From Prorocentrum cordatum (lineage: Eukaryota; Sar; Dinophyceae; Prorocentrales; Prorocentraceae): 64,000 bases of DNA. Location: contig CAUYUJ010011192.1 in assembly GCA_963575745.1 (NCBI GenBank), positions 350,711 through 414,710 on the forward strand, written 5' to 3'. The translations under genes and the position numbers were made by a program. Under the pieces are notes generated by a model. It saw only the letters and a program-made list of their open reading frames with translations, was not told the origin of the DNA and made no database searches. Shown in pieces: positions 10,300 through 19,389 of the stretch (positions are counted from its first letter, which is position 1; the number at the start of each line of letters is the position of its first letter).

Positions 10300-11323
10300 G
10301 AACCGTTGGCCCTTCTGCTTCCGGAGCTCCCCGCGGATATGCCGTTGAATGGTCTTTGAAAGCTCCTTCAGCTGGTGGGGATCACATGCCCGGCGCCTCT
10401 GTTGCAAGATATGTTGAAAGTAAGGTGAGCCCCATGGCTGATCATTGAATCGCCGTCGCTTGCTGCAAGCCCCCTCCCCATGAGCCGCCGCTGCGTCGAA
10501 CAGTATCGTCTCCGCTTCGAAGAAAGACGACGGCGCGCGCTGGTTGAGCTTCTCGCCCAAAGCCTCCTGAAATACACCATCGTTTTCAAATGGGCTCCAA
10601 CCTCGCATCGATGATCTTCGCCTCTTGGTTTGTCGGCGCTTGCCCTTGCCGACGTCAAGCTTTACGTGCGCAGCGCGATGGCCCGACCCCATATCCAAAT
10701 ATAGCGGCATATCCCAAGCAACTTTGCGGATGCACGTAGACGCAAAAATGGAGTCGATTCTTCTCAGCTGGCCCAAACTGCCCCTGAAAGTCCAACTGTG
10801 CTCATCTCGGCTGTTCCCGTCGCCATTGACATCCGACAGGTTGAATGCGGACGCCATCTCAGCCATCTTCTGGCCACGCTCTCCATGCCCCATTGCGTGT
10901 TGAAATCGCCCCCTACTACGATAGAGTATCCATTATCAGCGGCATGCGTCGAGCTCCGGTGAACTTGTTCGTAAACTTGTTCCAAAATTGTGTCTGGAAG
11001 TCCCGCGCGAGGTAAATAGGCAACGCAGCGTGATATCTTCCGTTGGGCGAGTTCTAGGTCAACACGAAGCACTCGATCTAAAACAAATGCGTCGAACGAA
11101 TGCTGCCCGCCAAACGCGCGTGTATCCGCGCTCCAGCGCCTGATGCAACATGCTCTCTACGATGTAGGTATAAGCGGCGTCCGCTCTCCATTTCGACAGT
11201 CTGGTTTTCCGCATGAGTCTCACTGAATAGGATAATGCCCCAATCCACGGTCGCCAATTCAAGTGTCAATTCTGCAAGCTTGCGCGGGCCATAGAGCCGC
11301 GCATTCTTGCAGAACGCGTGCAA
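10300..11323 (-). pseudogene. AP-endonuclease domain of LINE-1 ORF2 (frameshifted)
   Basis: Exonuclease-endonuclease-phosphatase domain motifs appear in order but in different frames. The N-terminus MHAFCKNARLYGPRKLAEL with IILFSETHAENQT (metal-binding Asn and Glu) lies at 11323-11078. YSIVVGGDFNTQWG lies in the 11072-10764 frame, and RRIDSIFAS then YLDMGSGHRAAHVKL (equivalent of the SDH catalytic block) in the 10893-10177 frame. Such domains nick target DNA for LINE insertion. At least three frame changes are needed to join the blocks, so the copy is probably dead. The ATG at 11323 fits an ORF2 start, just downstream of the ORF1 tail. Confidence 0.8.
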
Positions 11324-11379
11324 TTTCCCATCGCGTGAACGGGGTGAAACTTGACTCGATCGGTGCTGTCCCTATTCCG

Positions 11380-12373
11380 GGCTTCCGGCCCGCCCTGCAT
11401 TGTTCTTCCCCCTGCCCTTGCCCTTGCCCTTCCTCGGCGCGGGGCGCGTCTTCAGCTTCTCCCCGTGCGTTTTCACGATCTCCTCGAGCTCCTCGCAACG
11501 AAAAAAACCAGCCCCCCCCAAAATCCGCGATGAGATCCATGCCCCCCCACTCCTGTGCTGATGACCCGCTCTCCACCGACGCAGCGCAAGGTTTTGTTCG
11601 GAATGTCAACCCACGCGCATTTCCGATCATAGTTCCAATCTACCAATAAACGTTTGAGAGCAAACCAAAACGATTGTGGGATCCGGTCACTGGGAAGCGC
11701 GTCTGGGAACATGTTGATATTTTTGTCACCGCGTTTCAACAAGTCCCCCCTCGCAGCCTTGATCCCCTGCTCCTTCTCGCCCCCCGCGCGGAACTTGAGG
11801 AAGAGGATGCCAGCGAACTCCCCCTTGGAGTGCGCGTCTGCAGGCGTGGGCACCCATAAGTCCCAAAGTTTATTTTGAATCGACTCCTTCACCTCCTCCT
11901 CCATGTCGGTGAAGCCATTGGCCAATGCAGTGATCTTTCGCTCATCTGTAGGTGCGGCTCTCGGAGCGCTGTTCCGCGATGGTGGGGCAGTGCCAGTCTC
12001 GCCGAAATGCATCTTCATCTGGTCGATTGCTTCGCTCAAGCTGTGGATTTGGATGTCGATCTCCTGGATGTTCTCGGTGGTGTCCTGCGGTGCGCCCGAT
12101 CGTGCGAACGTGTCCATGCGCTGCCTCATCGTTCATATTTTTCTTGACGCTCAGCTCCACCTTGTCCATGCGCTTGGTGATCGACTCGGCTGACTTCGTC
12201 ATCGGGTCAAGCATATCCTTGAACTTCTTCTCAAGCATGCTCTCCATAGCGTTCGCGGTCGCTTCGATGGTGACGGCGCTTGCAGGAACCTCTCTCGGAG
12301 TGCTCGGCGTCGCCATGGCATGCGCCTCTGGGCGGGGGGGGGGGGGGGTCGAGGCGGAGTCGAGCCCATCCAT
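11380..12373 (-). pseudogene. LINE-1 ORF1, coiled-coil RNA-binding-type protein (frameshifted)
   Basis: The ATG at 12373 opens a Pro/Ala-rich N-terminus followed by a heptad-like stretch (AMESMLEKKFKDMLDP, SITKRMDKVELSVKKN). Near 12130 the reading moves to the frame 12129-11473: QEIDIQIHSLSEAIDQMKMH, then FTDMEEEVKESIQNKLWDLW, a C-terminal domain containing GILFLKFRAGGEKEQGIKAA, and PQSFWFALKRLLVDWNYDRK. A basic Arg/Gln/Glu tail continues in a third frame near 11500-11380. Coiled coil plus a compact C-terminal domain upstream of EN/RT is the usual layout of a LINE ORF1 nucleic-acid chaperone. Two frame changes make it a pseudogene. Confidence 0.7.
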
Positions 12374-12564
12374 CTCGTGCACGGGGCTGTGGAGACGCCG
12401 TCGAACGCCCCGTTCTCCTCCCAGTGGCGCCCCGGGGAGCCTCGTCTGCTAGCGAGGTGGGGTTCTGAAGCTGGAAGGCACAACAATCTCAACTGAAGCC
12501 ATGGCAGTTTGAGAAAAGCATGGGGATTGGGAAGTACGGCATGGGGAAAGCAAATCAAGACGGC

Positions 12565-12631
12565 GAGGATTAATCCCCGCTTGAGCAAATCACGGCGTCA
12601 AGGATTAATCCCCGTCGAGGATTAATCCCCG
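12565..12631. repeat. Three copies of AGGATTAATCCCCG
   Basis: Exact 14-mers begin at about 12567, 12601 and 12618, just upstream (minus-strand sense) of LINE-1 ORF1. They could be part of a LINE 5' UTR or promoter. There is no independent support for a function. Confidence 0.6.
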
Positions 12632-12785
12632 CTTATCACTCCCACAGGGAAGAGCTGAAAACGAACAGGTGGGATGTGGGAGGAACAGGATAATATGTGC
12701 GAGGGCAGGAGGAAGTACGCCCAACAACGATACACAGCGCGCGTCGTAAAAGTTGATGTTTTCGGATTGGATGGTGGGTTGTTTT

Positions 12786-13050
12786 GGTCAACAGGCTCGC
12801 GAGGCGGGTCGAAGGCCGCCCGAGCACTAGTCGGGCCGCGACTGGGCAGCAGGAAAGAAAGGCAAGCGAAGCGAGCGAGCGGGCAGCCATTAAGGTGGAA
12901 CTGGTGGGGATACTGTTGGTCAACAGGCTCGCGAGGCGGGTCGGAAGCCGCCCGAACACTAGTCGGCCCGCGACGAGGCAGCCGGAAAAAAATCAAGCGA
13001 AACGAGCGAGCGGGCAACCACTCAGACGGAGCGCCAAAACCGGTACTCCC
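12786..13050. repeat. 132-bp tandem duplication
   Basis: GGTCAACAGGCTCGCGAGGC begins at 12786 and again at 12918. Similarity continues through a GCCGCCCGA(A/G)CACTAGTCGG stretch to AACGAGCGAGCGGGCAACCA. The 132-bp period (44 codons) keeps frames open on both strands. I see no gene. Confidence 0.85.
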
Positions 13051-13609
13051 AAACCTGGCGGCGTTCGAATCCTGGTGGCGACCTGCAGATAAGCGCAGCA
13101 AAGATGGCGCGGCGGCGCGACCATAAACACGCAAAGGTCGATCGCTCGGTGTGAGTCAGGCAAACAACACCATCAGAAACGAACAAGACCGACAGGCACA
13201 CCCAGACGGCATCCGTGAAGTAGGCGACTCAAGTGCCAAAACTTCGCGTCGGCGCAAGAGTGAACAGGGGCAACCTCGTCACCGACAAGACGCATACAAA
13301 CGGCAGCAACAACTTATAACACTTGTCGAAAGCGAAGTCCATGCAGGAGAACGTCGGCCAACGAGCGTACAGAGCCACACATGCAGAACCCGAGGTCCAG
13401 GTACCGTAAGGTAGGCAGTGTAGCGAGAGACCCACTGGAACCGTCTGATCATCAGTAGGGGCCGACGCCAGTCAGGAGCAGGCCATGGGGCACCTGACCT
13501 CGGCAAATGTGACGCAGCACCATTCCCTGTGTGAGCCCGTGCGCGACTTCCAGACCACCTGAACGCGATCAGGAAGCAGTATCGGGCAGCAAACCCCAGC
13601 CGCCAAGGA

Positions 13610-13960
13610 AGAACCGTGTGAAACAGGAGGGAGAGCACCCCGGTGCAACAACTGGCCGCTGTGGCATAAGGATGCAGGAGGAGAGGAGGGGAAGTGCACG
13701 CCAGGCACGGTAGGCACCCCGGCGTGGCAGCTAACCGCTGCGGTATCAGGATGCAGGAGGGGAAAAGACAAATGCACGCCAGGCACACGGTGTGGCTGCA
13801 ACAGCTAACCGCCGCGGCAAAAGGATGCAGGAAGAGAGGAGGGGAAGAGCACGCCAGGCACTGTGGGCGCCCCAGGTGCGGCAGCTAACCGCTGCAGCAG
13901 TAGGATGCAGGAGGGGGGGGGAAGGAAGTGCACGCCAGGCACACGGTGTGAGAGGAGGGG
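13610..13960. repeat. ~78-bp tandem array with AGGATGCAGGAGG core
   Basis: The core AGGATGCAGGAG with GCACGCCAGGCAC and GCAGCTAACCGC recurs near 13668, 13747, 13820 and 13902. The open frames over this region are repeat translations. Confidence 0.75.
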
Positions 13961-14689
13961 GGAAGAAACATATGCTCGAGCAGTTGATGCTGGCAAGGAC
14001 AATCAGGGTGGGCTGCCGGTCCACATGCCACGCGTGATAACAAAACCGCATCTCAGCGAAATTGGGTGGTGCCCCACACTCGGTGTTAGTCTAGATACCG
14101 TTTCTCGGTCCATGGGCTCTCGGTTGCTCGGTTCCTCTTCCCAGCCGTGCCCAGATCACCCCCGCCCTGCTGCGCGCGGCCAGTGTAGGCGCCCACGAGA
14201 TCCCGACCATCTCGCGGGGGCGCCTGCCGCCCCCTGTTCGCGCCGACGTGTTGTCCCGAGCGGTGTCCACGCACCTGCGCCCAGTCGATGCCCTGGCACA
14301 ATGAGTCGCTCATGGCCCGAACATCCCAGCTGTGGCTGTGAAATGAAGTCAGGAAGGCGACGCAGGTTCGCTGGTCGCGCCGACGCGGCCCGAAAGCGCG
14401 CGCGGTGCCAGGGGCAGCGTGTTGCACGGCAAAGGCGTGCCAGACGGCTGTGGACGACGCACCGAATGTGACCTGAAGGTGCCTGATCGTCTCGTTCGGT
14501 GACTCTCCGCGGGGTTCCCACTGGGAGTCGTGGGCCCGGGCGCTATAGAGCGGCCTTCCAGTGTGGGAGTCCAGTGGTCCTGGATGCTGACGATCGGCGA
14601 ACAGCCTGGGCGTCCACCCACTTCCCGTCCGACGCGTCAAGGATGCCCCCCGGTTGGGCTGCCGGCCCGTCTCGGCAGTCGAGCCCAAC

Positions 14690-15370
14690 GGGGGCCGTCG
14701 GTGGAGCTCCCGATGGGCCGCGAAGCGCTGTGCTGGGTGGTGCGTGGCGCATGCGGGCGGTCCCTCTGGGACCTTCGGTGGAGCTCCCTATAGGGGCACA
14801 AACAGCTTCGCTGACGCATGAGGGCGGTGCCACTGGGGCGTTCGGTGGAGCTCCCTATGGGCCACGAGACGCTGTGCTGGGTGGTGCGTGACGCATGCGG
14901 GCGGTCCCAGTGGGGCCTTCGGTGGGGCTCCCTATAGGGCCACGAAACGCTGCACTGGGTGGCGCGTGACGCATGCGGGCGGTGGCACGGGGGCCGTCGG
15001 TGGAGCTAAATATGGAGCCTCGAAGTGCTGTGCTGTGTATTGCGTGACGCGCGCGTGCGGTTGCACTGGGGCCTTCGGTGGAGCTCCTCATGGGGCCGCA
15101 AAGCGCTGTGCTTGGTGGTGCGTGACAGATGCGAGCGGTCGCACTAGGACCTTCGGTGGAGCTCCCTATCGGGCCACGAAGCGCTGTGCTGGGTGGTGCG
15201 CGACGCATGCGGGCGGCGCCGCCGGGGCTTTCGGTGGAGCCCCCATATGGGGCCACGAGACGCTGCACTGGGTGGAGTGTGGCGCTTGCGGGCGGTGCCG
15301 CTGGGATCTTCGGTGGAGCTCCTTATGGGGCCACTAAGCGCTGCGCTGGGTGGTGCGTGACGCATGCGGG
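14690..15370. repeat. 78-bp tandem array, locus 2
   Basis: This is the same family as 4075-5500: TTCGGTGGAGCTCCCTAT, GGGGCCACGAAACGCTG, then GTGGTGCGTGACGCATGCGG. About nine units are present. They form a subfamily carrying GGGTGGTGCGTGACGC where locus 1 has GGGTGTGGCGGACGC. The right flank of loci 1 and 3 is not seen here. Confidence 0.85.
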
Positions 15371-15526
15371 CGGTAGGCTCGCGCGGTGCGAGCTCAAGTC
15401 AAAGCCGCCGCCCCGCTGGCGGCCGCGGGGCACGGGCGGCAGGCGGAAGCCTGACAACGGGGAGCAGACTGGCAAAGGAGCGAGCGGGCCAAAAGGGCCA
15501 ACCCACCCCTGACCGCCAACCCTCAG

Positions 15527-16309
15527 TCAGCGAGCCTGCGCCCTCGGCTGCGCCTCTTTCGGCGGCTGCCCGGTTCTGATCCTTTGGACCTTCTCGAGGC
15601 GATGCTGCAAGCCTCGAGCGCATTTGGGGGGCTTGTGCTCCGCAGCTGACAAGCCTCTGTGCTTGCCGCGGACCACGCGAGCTTCGCAATGGCACCTGGT
15701 ACACATGCGGCACCCGTTGACGGTGACATGCTGATGCTCGCAACTGGCCGCCCCGAGGGCACCGGCGCCGCCGCCTGCGACCGACGCGGCGGTAGAGGGT
15801 CCAGGAGGGCTCTCGAGGGTGGCCGACCGAGAGGGCTCGGGCTCATTCGAGCGGCGAGCGACATCAAGGCCGTACTGCGACAGGACCTGGCTGCCGGGCT
15901 GCAGGCCCTCGGTTGACTGAGGCAGACCTGGGCCGCAGTGCTGCGCCGCATCGACTGAGAGAGACCGCTGGCTGCGCTGCGCAGCCAGGGCAGGGGCATC
16001 ATGAGAGGCTTCTGCAGCGGGGCCCGCAGGAGGCAGCGAGAGACCTGGGGGGGCGGCCTTGGCGGTCTCGCCGAGCCCCTCCCCCGCCGCCCCCCCGCGG
16101 CTGCGGGCCCCGCCCGCGCTGCTCGAGGCAGCGGCGCGACCACTTCCTCCACGTAACCAGAGCCGAAAGGGGCTTCTGCAGCGGGGCCCGCAGGAGGTCC
16201 AGGCCGGAGGCCCGCAGAGCCAACGGCAGCAGTGCCTGCGCGAGCCTCGCTCACAAACGACGCCCTTTTTTCCTCCGCAACCGGGCGGCCAGCCTCGCAA
16301 GACCATGAG
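15527..16309 (-). pseudogene. C-terminal tail of LINE-2, separated by the TIR element
   Basis: On minus, reading away from the TIR element, the frame ending at 15527 contains a Cys/His cluster (HVTVNGCRMCTRCHCEARVV, then a further Cys in PPKCARG) and a basic tail LEKVQRIRTGQPPKE. This resembles the end of LINE proteins of the LINE-2 type, whose RNase H and preceding Cys pair lie at 26565-27980 on the other side of the TIR element and on the same strand. I infer one original ORF split by the insertion. A GC-rich repeat with a 27-bp direct repeat sits inside (16009-16195). The frame has no independent start. Confidence 0.45.
16009..16195 (-). repeat. GC-rich module with Py-tract/AG end, copy 1
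   Basis: CTTCTGCAGCGGGGCCCGCA and its next bases (GGAGG) occur at about 16010 and again at about 16171, flanking a core with CCCGCGGCTGCGGGCCCCGC. The core is also present at about 29525-29720 inside LINE-2. On minus, both cores end in a C-run followed by AGG, like a splice acceptor. Confidence 0.55.
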
Positions 16310-16500
16310 CTTCCTATCTGCGCTAATTAGTTTCCCATCGCTAATCAGCGCATATACGTATATGAATATATACTAATTAGCGCTGTCAATCATAATTGGC
16401 GAGTAGTCAGCTCTAAAATTAACGGGTGCGCGCGAATTAGCAAGTGTACGCGCTAATCATAGTTTGTTGAATTAGCGAGTAGCACGCGTTAATTAGGGCG
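16310..16500. repeat. Left terminal inverted repeat and subterminal AATTAGCG repeats
   Basis: The outer 21 bp match the other end as a reverse complement. Internal copies include GCTAATCAGCGC (about 16340), CTAATTAGCGCT (about 16373), GAATTAGC (about 16433) and GAATTAGCGAG (about 16470). The region is AT-rich against GC-rich surroundings. Confidence 0.8.
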
Positions 16501-16627
16501 CGTGGTTTAGCGCGGACGACGTCGCTTTTCGCCGTTATAACCGTGAGCGCGGTGCCGAAGCCCGTGATGTTTATCCATGCCCACAAATATAATTCCCACG
16601 AAGGCACGCATGCAAAAAGACAGGGCC

Positions 16628-16628
16628 A

Positions 16629-16662
<34 letters not shown>

Positions 16663-16785
16663 ACAATAAACGAGGACATTTAAAAAAGCAGGGCACCCTC
16701 GGGAGAGAGGCAGAGAGCTAGGGGGGTCATTCGCAGCCGCCTTCACAGGCGTGTTATATATATATATATATATATATATCCGCAG
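16628..16785. repeat. (GA)n and (TA)n microsatellites
   Basis: A GA run (about 16629-16660) and a TA run (about 16757-16780) sit between the left terminal region and the stop of gene D. Confidence 0.85.
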
Positions 16786-16790
16786 CAGCG

Positions 16791-18641
16791 CTATCGCACG
16801 CGAACCAAAGGCTCCATGCGGAACCTGTCCATAACAGTGGCAGAGAAGGCCTTTGTGGTCATCGGGGCGCCGCGCCTCCGTGAGATCCTGCTGGCGATCC
16901 CTCCAAAATCCTCGTCGCGGTAAGTCCAATTAGCTTTCGGGTCAGATTCCTGGGTGAGGTGCACGAAAAGATGGAGTTTGGGCTTGCACCTGAAGAATGC
17001 AGGGTGTCGCTGTGTGAGTGCGTCGTACAGGAGCACGAAGCGTTTGCCGTTCGTCGCCATGGTGCCCCTCCTGAAAATAACAATTGCCCGCAAGGCCTCG
17101 TAACAATTACGGAGGTGGTTCGTCGCTGCGAGAATTGCCTGCTCCAGTTCGCTGCCACCGCTGAACAGTCTGTTGCATTCCTCCCACGCCCAACCCTCCA
17201 GAGCCCTGCGCACGCCCGCCATGGCCTTTAGTTTCGGGGCGCTCCTGCGGCTTGCCTTTTTGATCATCAAGAGCGTCAGCTTGTGGAGCCTGTCGCCCGT
17301 CTTGTTCCTGTCGTAATAGGCTTGGATTGACGACCACATCCTGTTGAGGCGTTCGGCCCGATTCCCGCCGCCATTATTTACTGTCACTTAGAAGGAACCA
17401 CATCACTGATCCGAACCAATCCAAAGCAACGCCCTGGTCCACACAATGCAACCAATCCACTCGAAACAAGGAAAGGTCATCCACGCAGGGTGCCGACAAC
17501 AACGGCGACGGCACGCACCCGTTGCGCATGTTCCGAAGGATAAGTTCAGATTTGGGCAGCTGCGTCCTCCGCCATGGCGCGCCCTCCCGCGCGTCGCCAA
17601 CCTGCGGGGGAAACAAATGCACGTAATCAGCCGCCTTCCGTGGCGCCCCGCCCACCACGCCAACCCGCCCCCCTGCCCCGAGGGGCAGAGAAACGGGTTG
17701 GGAGGGCGCGGGCGGAAGAAGGAAGCAATTCACGGTCAAACCGTGGGGCGCGGCGCCTGATCGGGCGCGCGCGCGCGCAGCCAGCAACAGCCGCCCCCCT
17801 CGTTCCAAGCAGGGAGCCCGAACGTGCACTTGTAGCTCGCCCAATCTCCTCTGACACCCACCAGAACACCCCGGAAGCCCAACGGTTTGTTGGAGCGACG
17901 CTTGCGGTACGAATCTGTCGCTTGCCAAGCGGCGCCATCGTGCCGACATGGCGGAAAGGCACCGCGTGCCATTGCCGAAAGCGACCGCCGCACGATCTCC
18001 ATGCAGTCGTTGTGCGTGTTTGAACTCATGCGGGATTTGGGAAAAGCTGCCACAGGAACCCGCAAAGTCGAGTTGTCACCACTCAGCCCTGGAAGATTTA
18101 CTTGAACGAGTTCGACTGAATCGCTCCTGTCGAAATTGTTGGGCACGCCATCAGCCCAGAGACCTACGGGCAAAAGGGTCTCTGCGCCCATCGCCGCCTG
18201 GCATCGCAACAGATGTGTTTTCGCCTCGACGTCCAAACCTTCCGTATCAAAGAATTTCGTCTCATCCGAATACGAACATATGACTGAAAACATTTCGTGC
18301 GGCAGCAAAAAACACATATCTGAACGCACTTCTCTGTTCAGTTTCGGGTTCCACGTTCTCACCTTGGCCATGTATGTCGGCGGCCACTTGCACGCCTTCA
18401 GGAAATTCCTCTTCAAATCTCTGGCGATGTTCTTGCCTTCGCCGCGTCGCACCGCGGCGGTGGTGAGATCGCCGAACTGACCAGGGAGCAATTGGCCAAG
18501 CGGCGCCAAGAATTTATGCCCGAGTTCCCGTGCTGACTGCCTGTTTTCGAGAAATGAATCCCTGATGGCGCCGCGCAGGCGCTTCGACGGGGAACCGTCG
18601 TCCTGCCTCGCCCACGATTGGCGCTTCTTCCCCTCGAGCAT
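16791..18641 (-). CDS. Gene D: candidate transposase of the TIR element
   Basis: The ATG at 18641 opens a 301-codon frame with a basic N-terminus, then ETLLPVGLWADGVPNNFDRS (an acidic residue in a DGVP context), MSSNTHNDCMEIVRRS, and GVLVGVRGDWASYKCTFGLP followed by a Cys-rich end. A likely intron follows (about 17612-17780), ending TTTCCCCCGCAG before GTTGGCGACGCG. The next block, down to about 17380, has LSLFRVDWLHCVDQGVALDW. After a one-base frame change near 17385, the last block (17387-16791) holds KPKLHLFVHLTQES and WTYRDEDFGGIASRISRRRG. These conserved acidic positions (DGVP, VDWLHCVD, RDEDFGG) suggest a DDE/D-type nuclease, and I recall similar proteins in many dinoflagellate genomes. 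The exact superfamily is not established, and the frame change may mean inactivity. Confidence 0.55.
17612..17780 (-). other. Probable intron in gene D
   Basis: The conserved coding sequence stops making sense after the Cys-rich end near 17790 and resumes after a pyrimidine tract ending TTTCCCCCGCAG on minus. The intervening sequence is a GC-rich, low-information stretch. The acceptor is convincing. The donor is uncertain because dinoflagellates also use GC and GA donors. Confidence 0.45.
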
Positions 18642-18676
18642 GGGTTTACCCCAAAGCGGCGTGGAAAAGGAAGAGG

Positions 18677-18696
18677 CCTGAGCAGACGGCTACGGA
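18677..18696 (-). other. Possible degenerate spliced-leader relic upstream of gene D
   Basis: On minus the sequence TCCGTAGCCGTCTGCTCAGG lies about 36-55 bp before the gene D ATG. It shares TCCGTAGCC and CTCA with the dinoflagellate SL, with a two-base shortening between them. Strand and position fit a retroposed trans-spliced mRNA, but the match is partial. Confidence 0.3.
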
Positions 18697-18839
18697 TCAG
18701 AAGAACCAGCGAGCGACAGCTGGATTGCCCGCCCCCCTTGGTCTTGTCGACACGGCCAGCGCCGCGCATCCCGCCCCTCCCTGCCAACGCCAATGTCACG
18801 CTATGCCTTCTTCATCGTCTCCCCGCCCTCCTCCAACCC

Positions 18840-19090
18840 CCACTTCTCCTCCTCCTCCTCCTCTTCCTCCTCCTGCTCCGCTACATTCTCTTCCTCCTCC
18901 TCCTCTTCCTACCTCCTCCTCCTCCAACTCGTCCTCCGTCCTTCCCCCCTTCCCCCGCCCCTCCTCCTCCTCCTCCTCGTCCTCCTCCTTCTCCTCCCCC
19001 ATCTCCCTTCCTCCTTCTCCTCCTCCTCCCCCTCCTCCTCCTCCTGCTCGTCTTCTTCCTCTTCTTCCTCCTCCTTCTCCTCCTCCCCCC
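18840..19090. repeat. CCT-rich tract between genes C and D
   Basis: A long imperfect (CCT)n run lies on plus (GGA-rich on minus). It separates the end of gene C from the start of gene D. Frames here are low complexity, not genes. Confidence 0.8.
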
Positions 19091-19389
19091 CTCGTCGCGA
19101 TTCTGTTCTCGGCGGCGCCGCCTCCTATACGGGGGGCGTTTTTTTTGCGCAGGTCGGCAGGGGGTCTTTTTCTGGCGGCGGCGGCGGCGGCCGCGCCGGA
19201 ACACCTCTCCGCGGCGCGGCGGGCAGATACGGAAAGCATGGAAAATATTTATATGGAAATATGGAAAATACGAAGGAGCACAACATGACACGCTGCGTCG
19301 CTCCAGCATCGAGGCACCAAGACGCATGCGCTTGAAAGAAGCAGTGCAATCTGCGCGCTCAGACATCGCACCCCTGTGAACAACCGACT

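Larger units (their letters stand above)
8400..12400 (-). mobile_element. LINE-1: non-LTR retrotransposon, near full length
   Basis: In element order on minus: ORF1 (about 12373 to 11380), AP-like endonuclease (11323 to about 10300), then reverse transcriptase (10291 to 8516), followed by a trinucleotide-rich tail near 8300. Gene order and motifs (NAR, SETHAE, GDFN, RIDSIF, SGHRA, YADD) are those of an APE-type LINE. The ORF1 and endonuclease parts carry frame changes, while the RT frame is open over 591 codons. No target-site duplication was identified. The upstream end lies near three AGGATTAATCCCCG repeats (12565-12631). Confidence 0.85.

Noticed and set aside
12580-12595. SL-like word upstream of LINE-1 ORF1 (minus CCGTGATTTGCTCAAG)
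   Set aside because: Needs several deletions relative to the SL and sits within the AGGATTAATCCCCG repeats; too weak without other copies.
18840-19239. Long frames with poly-Ser/Leu/Pro or poly-Arg/Glu
   Set aside because: They translate a CCT microsatellite tract between genes C and D.
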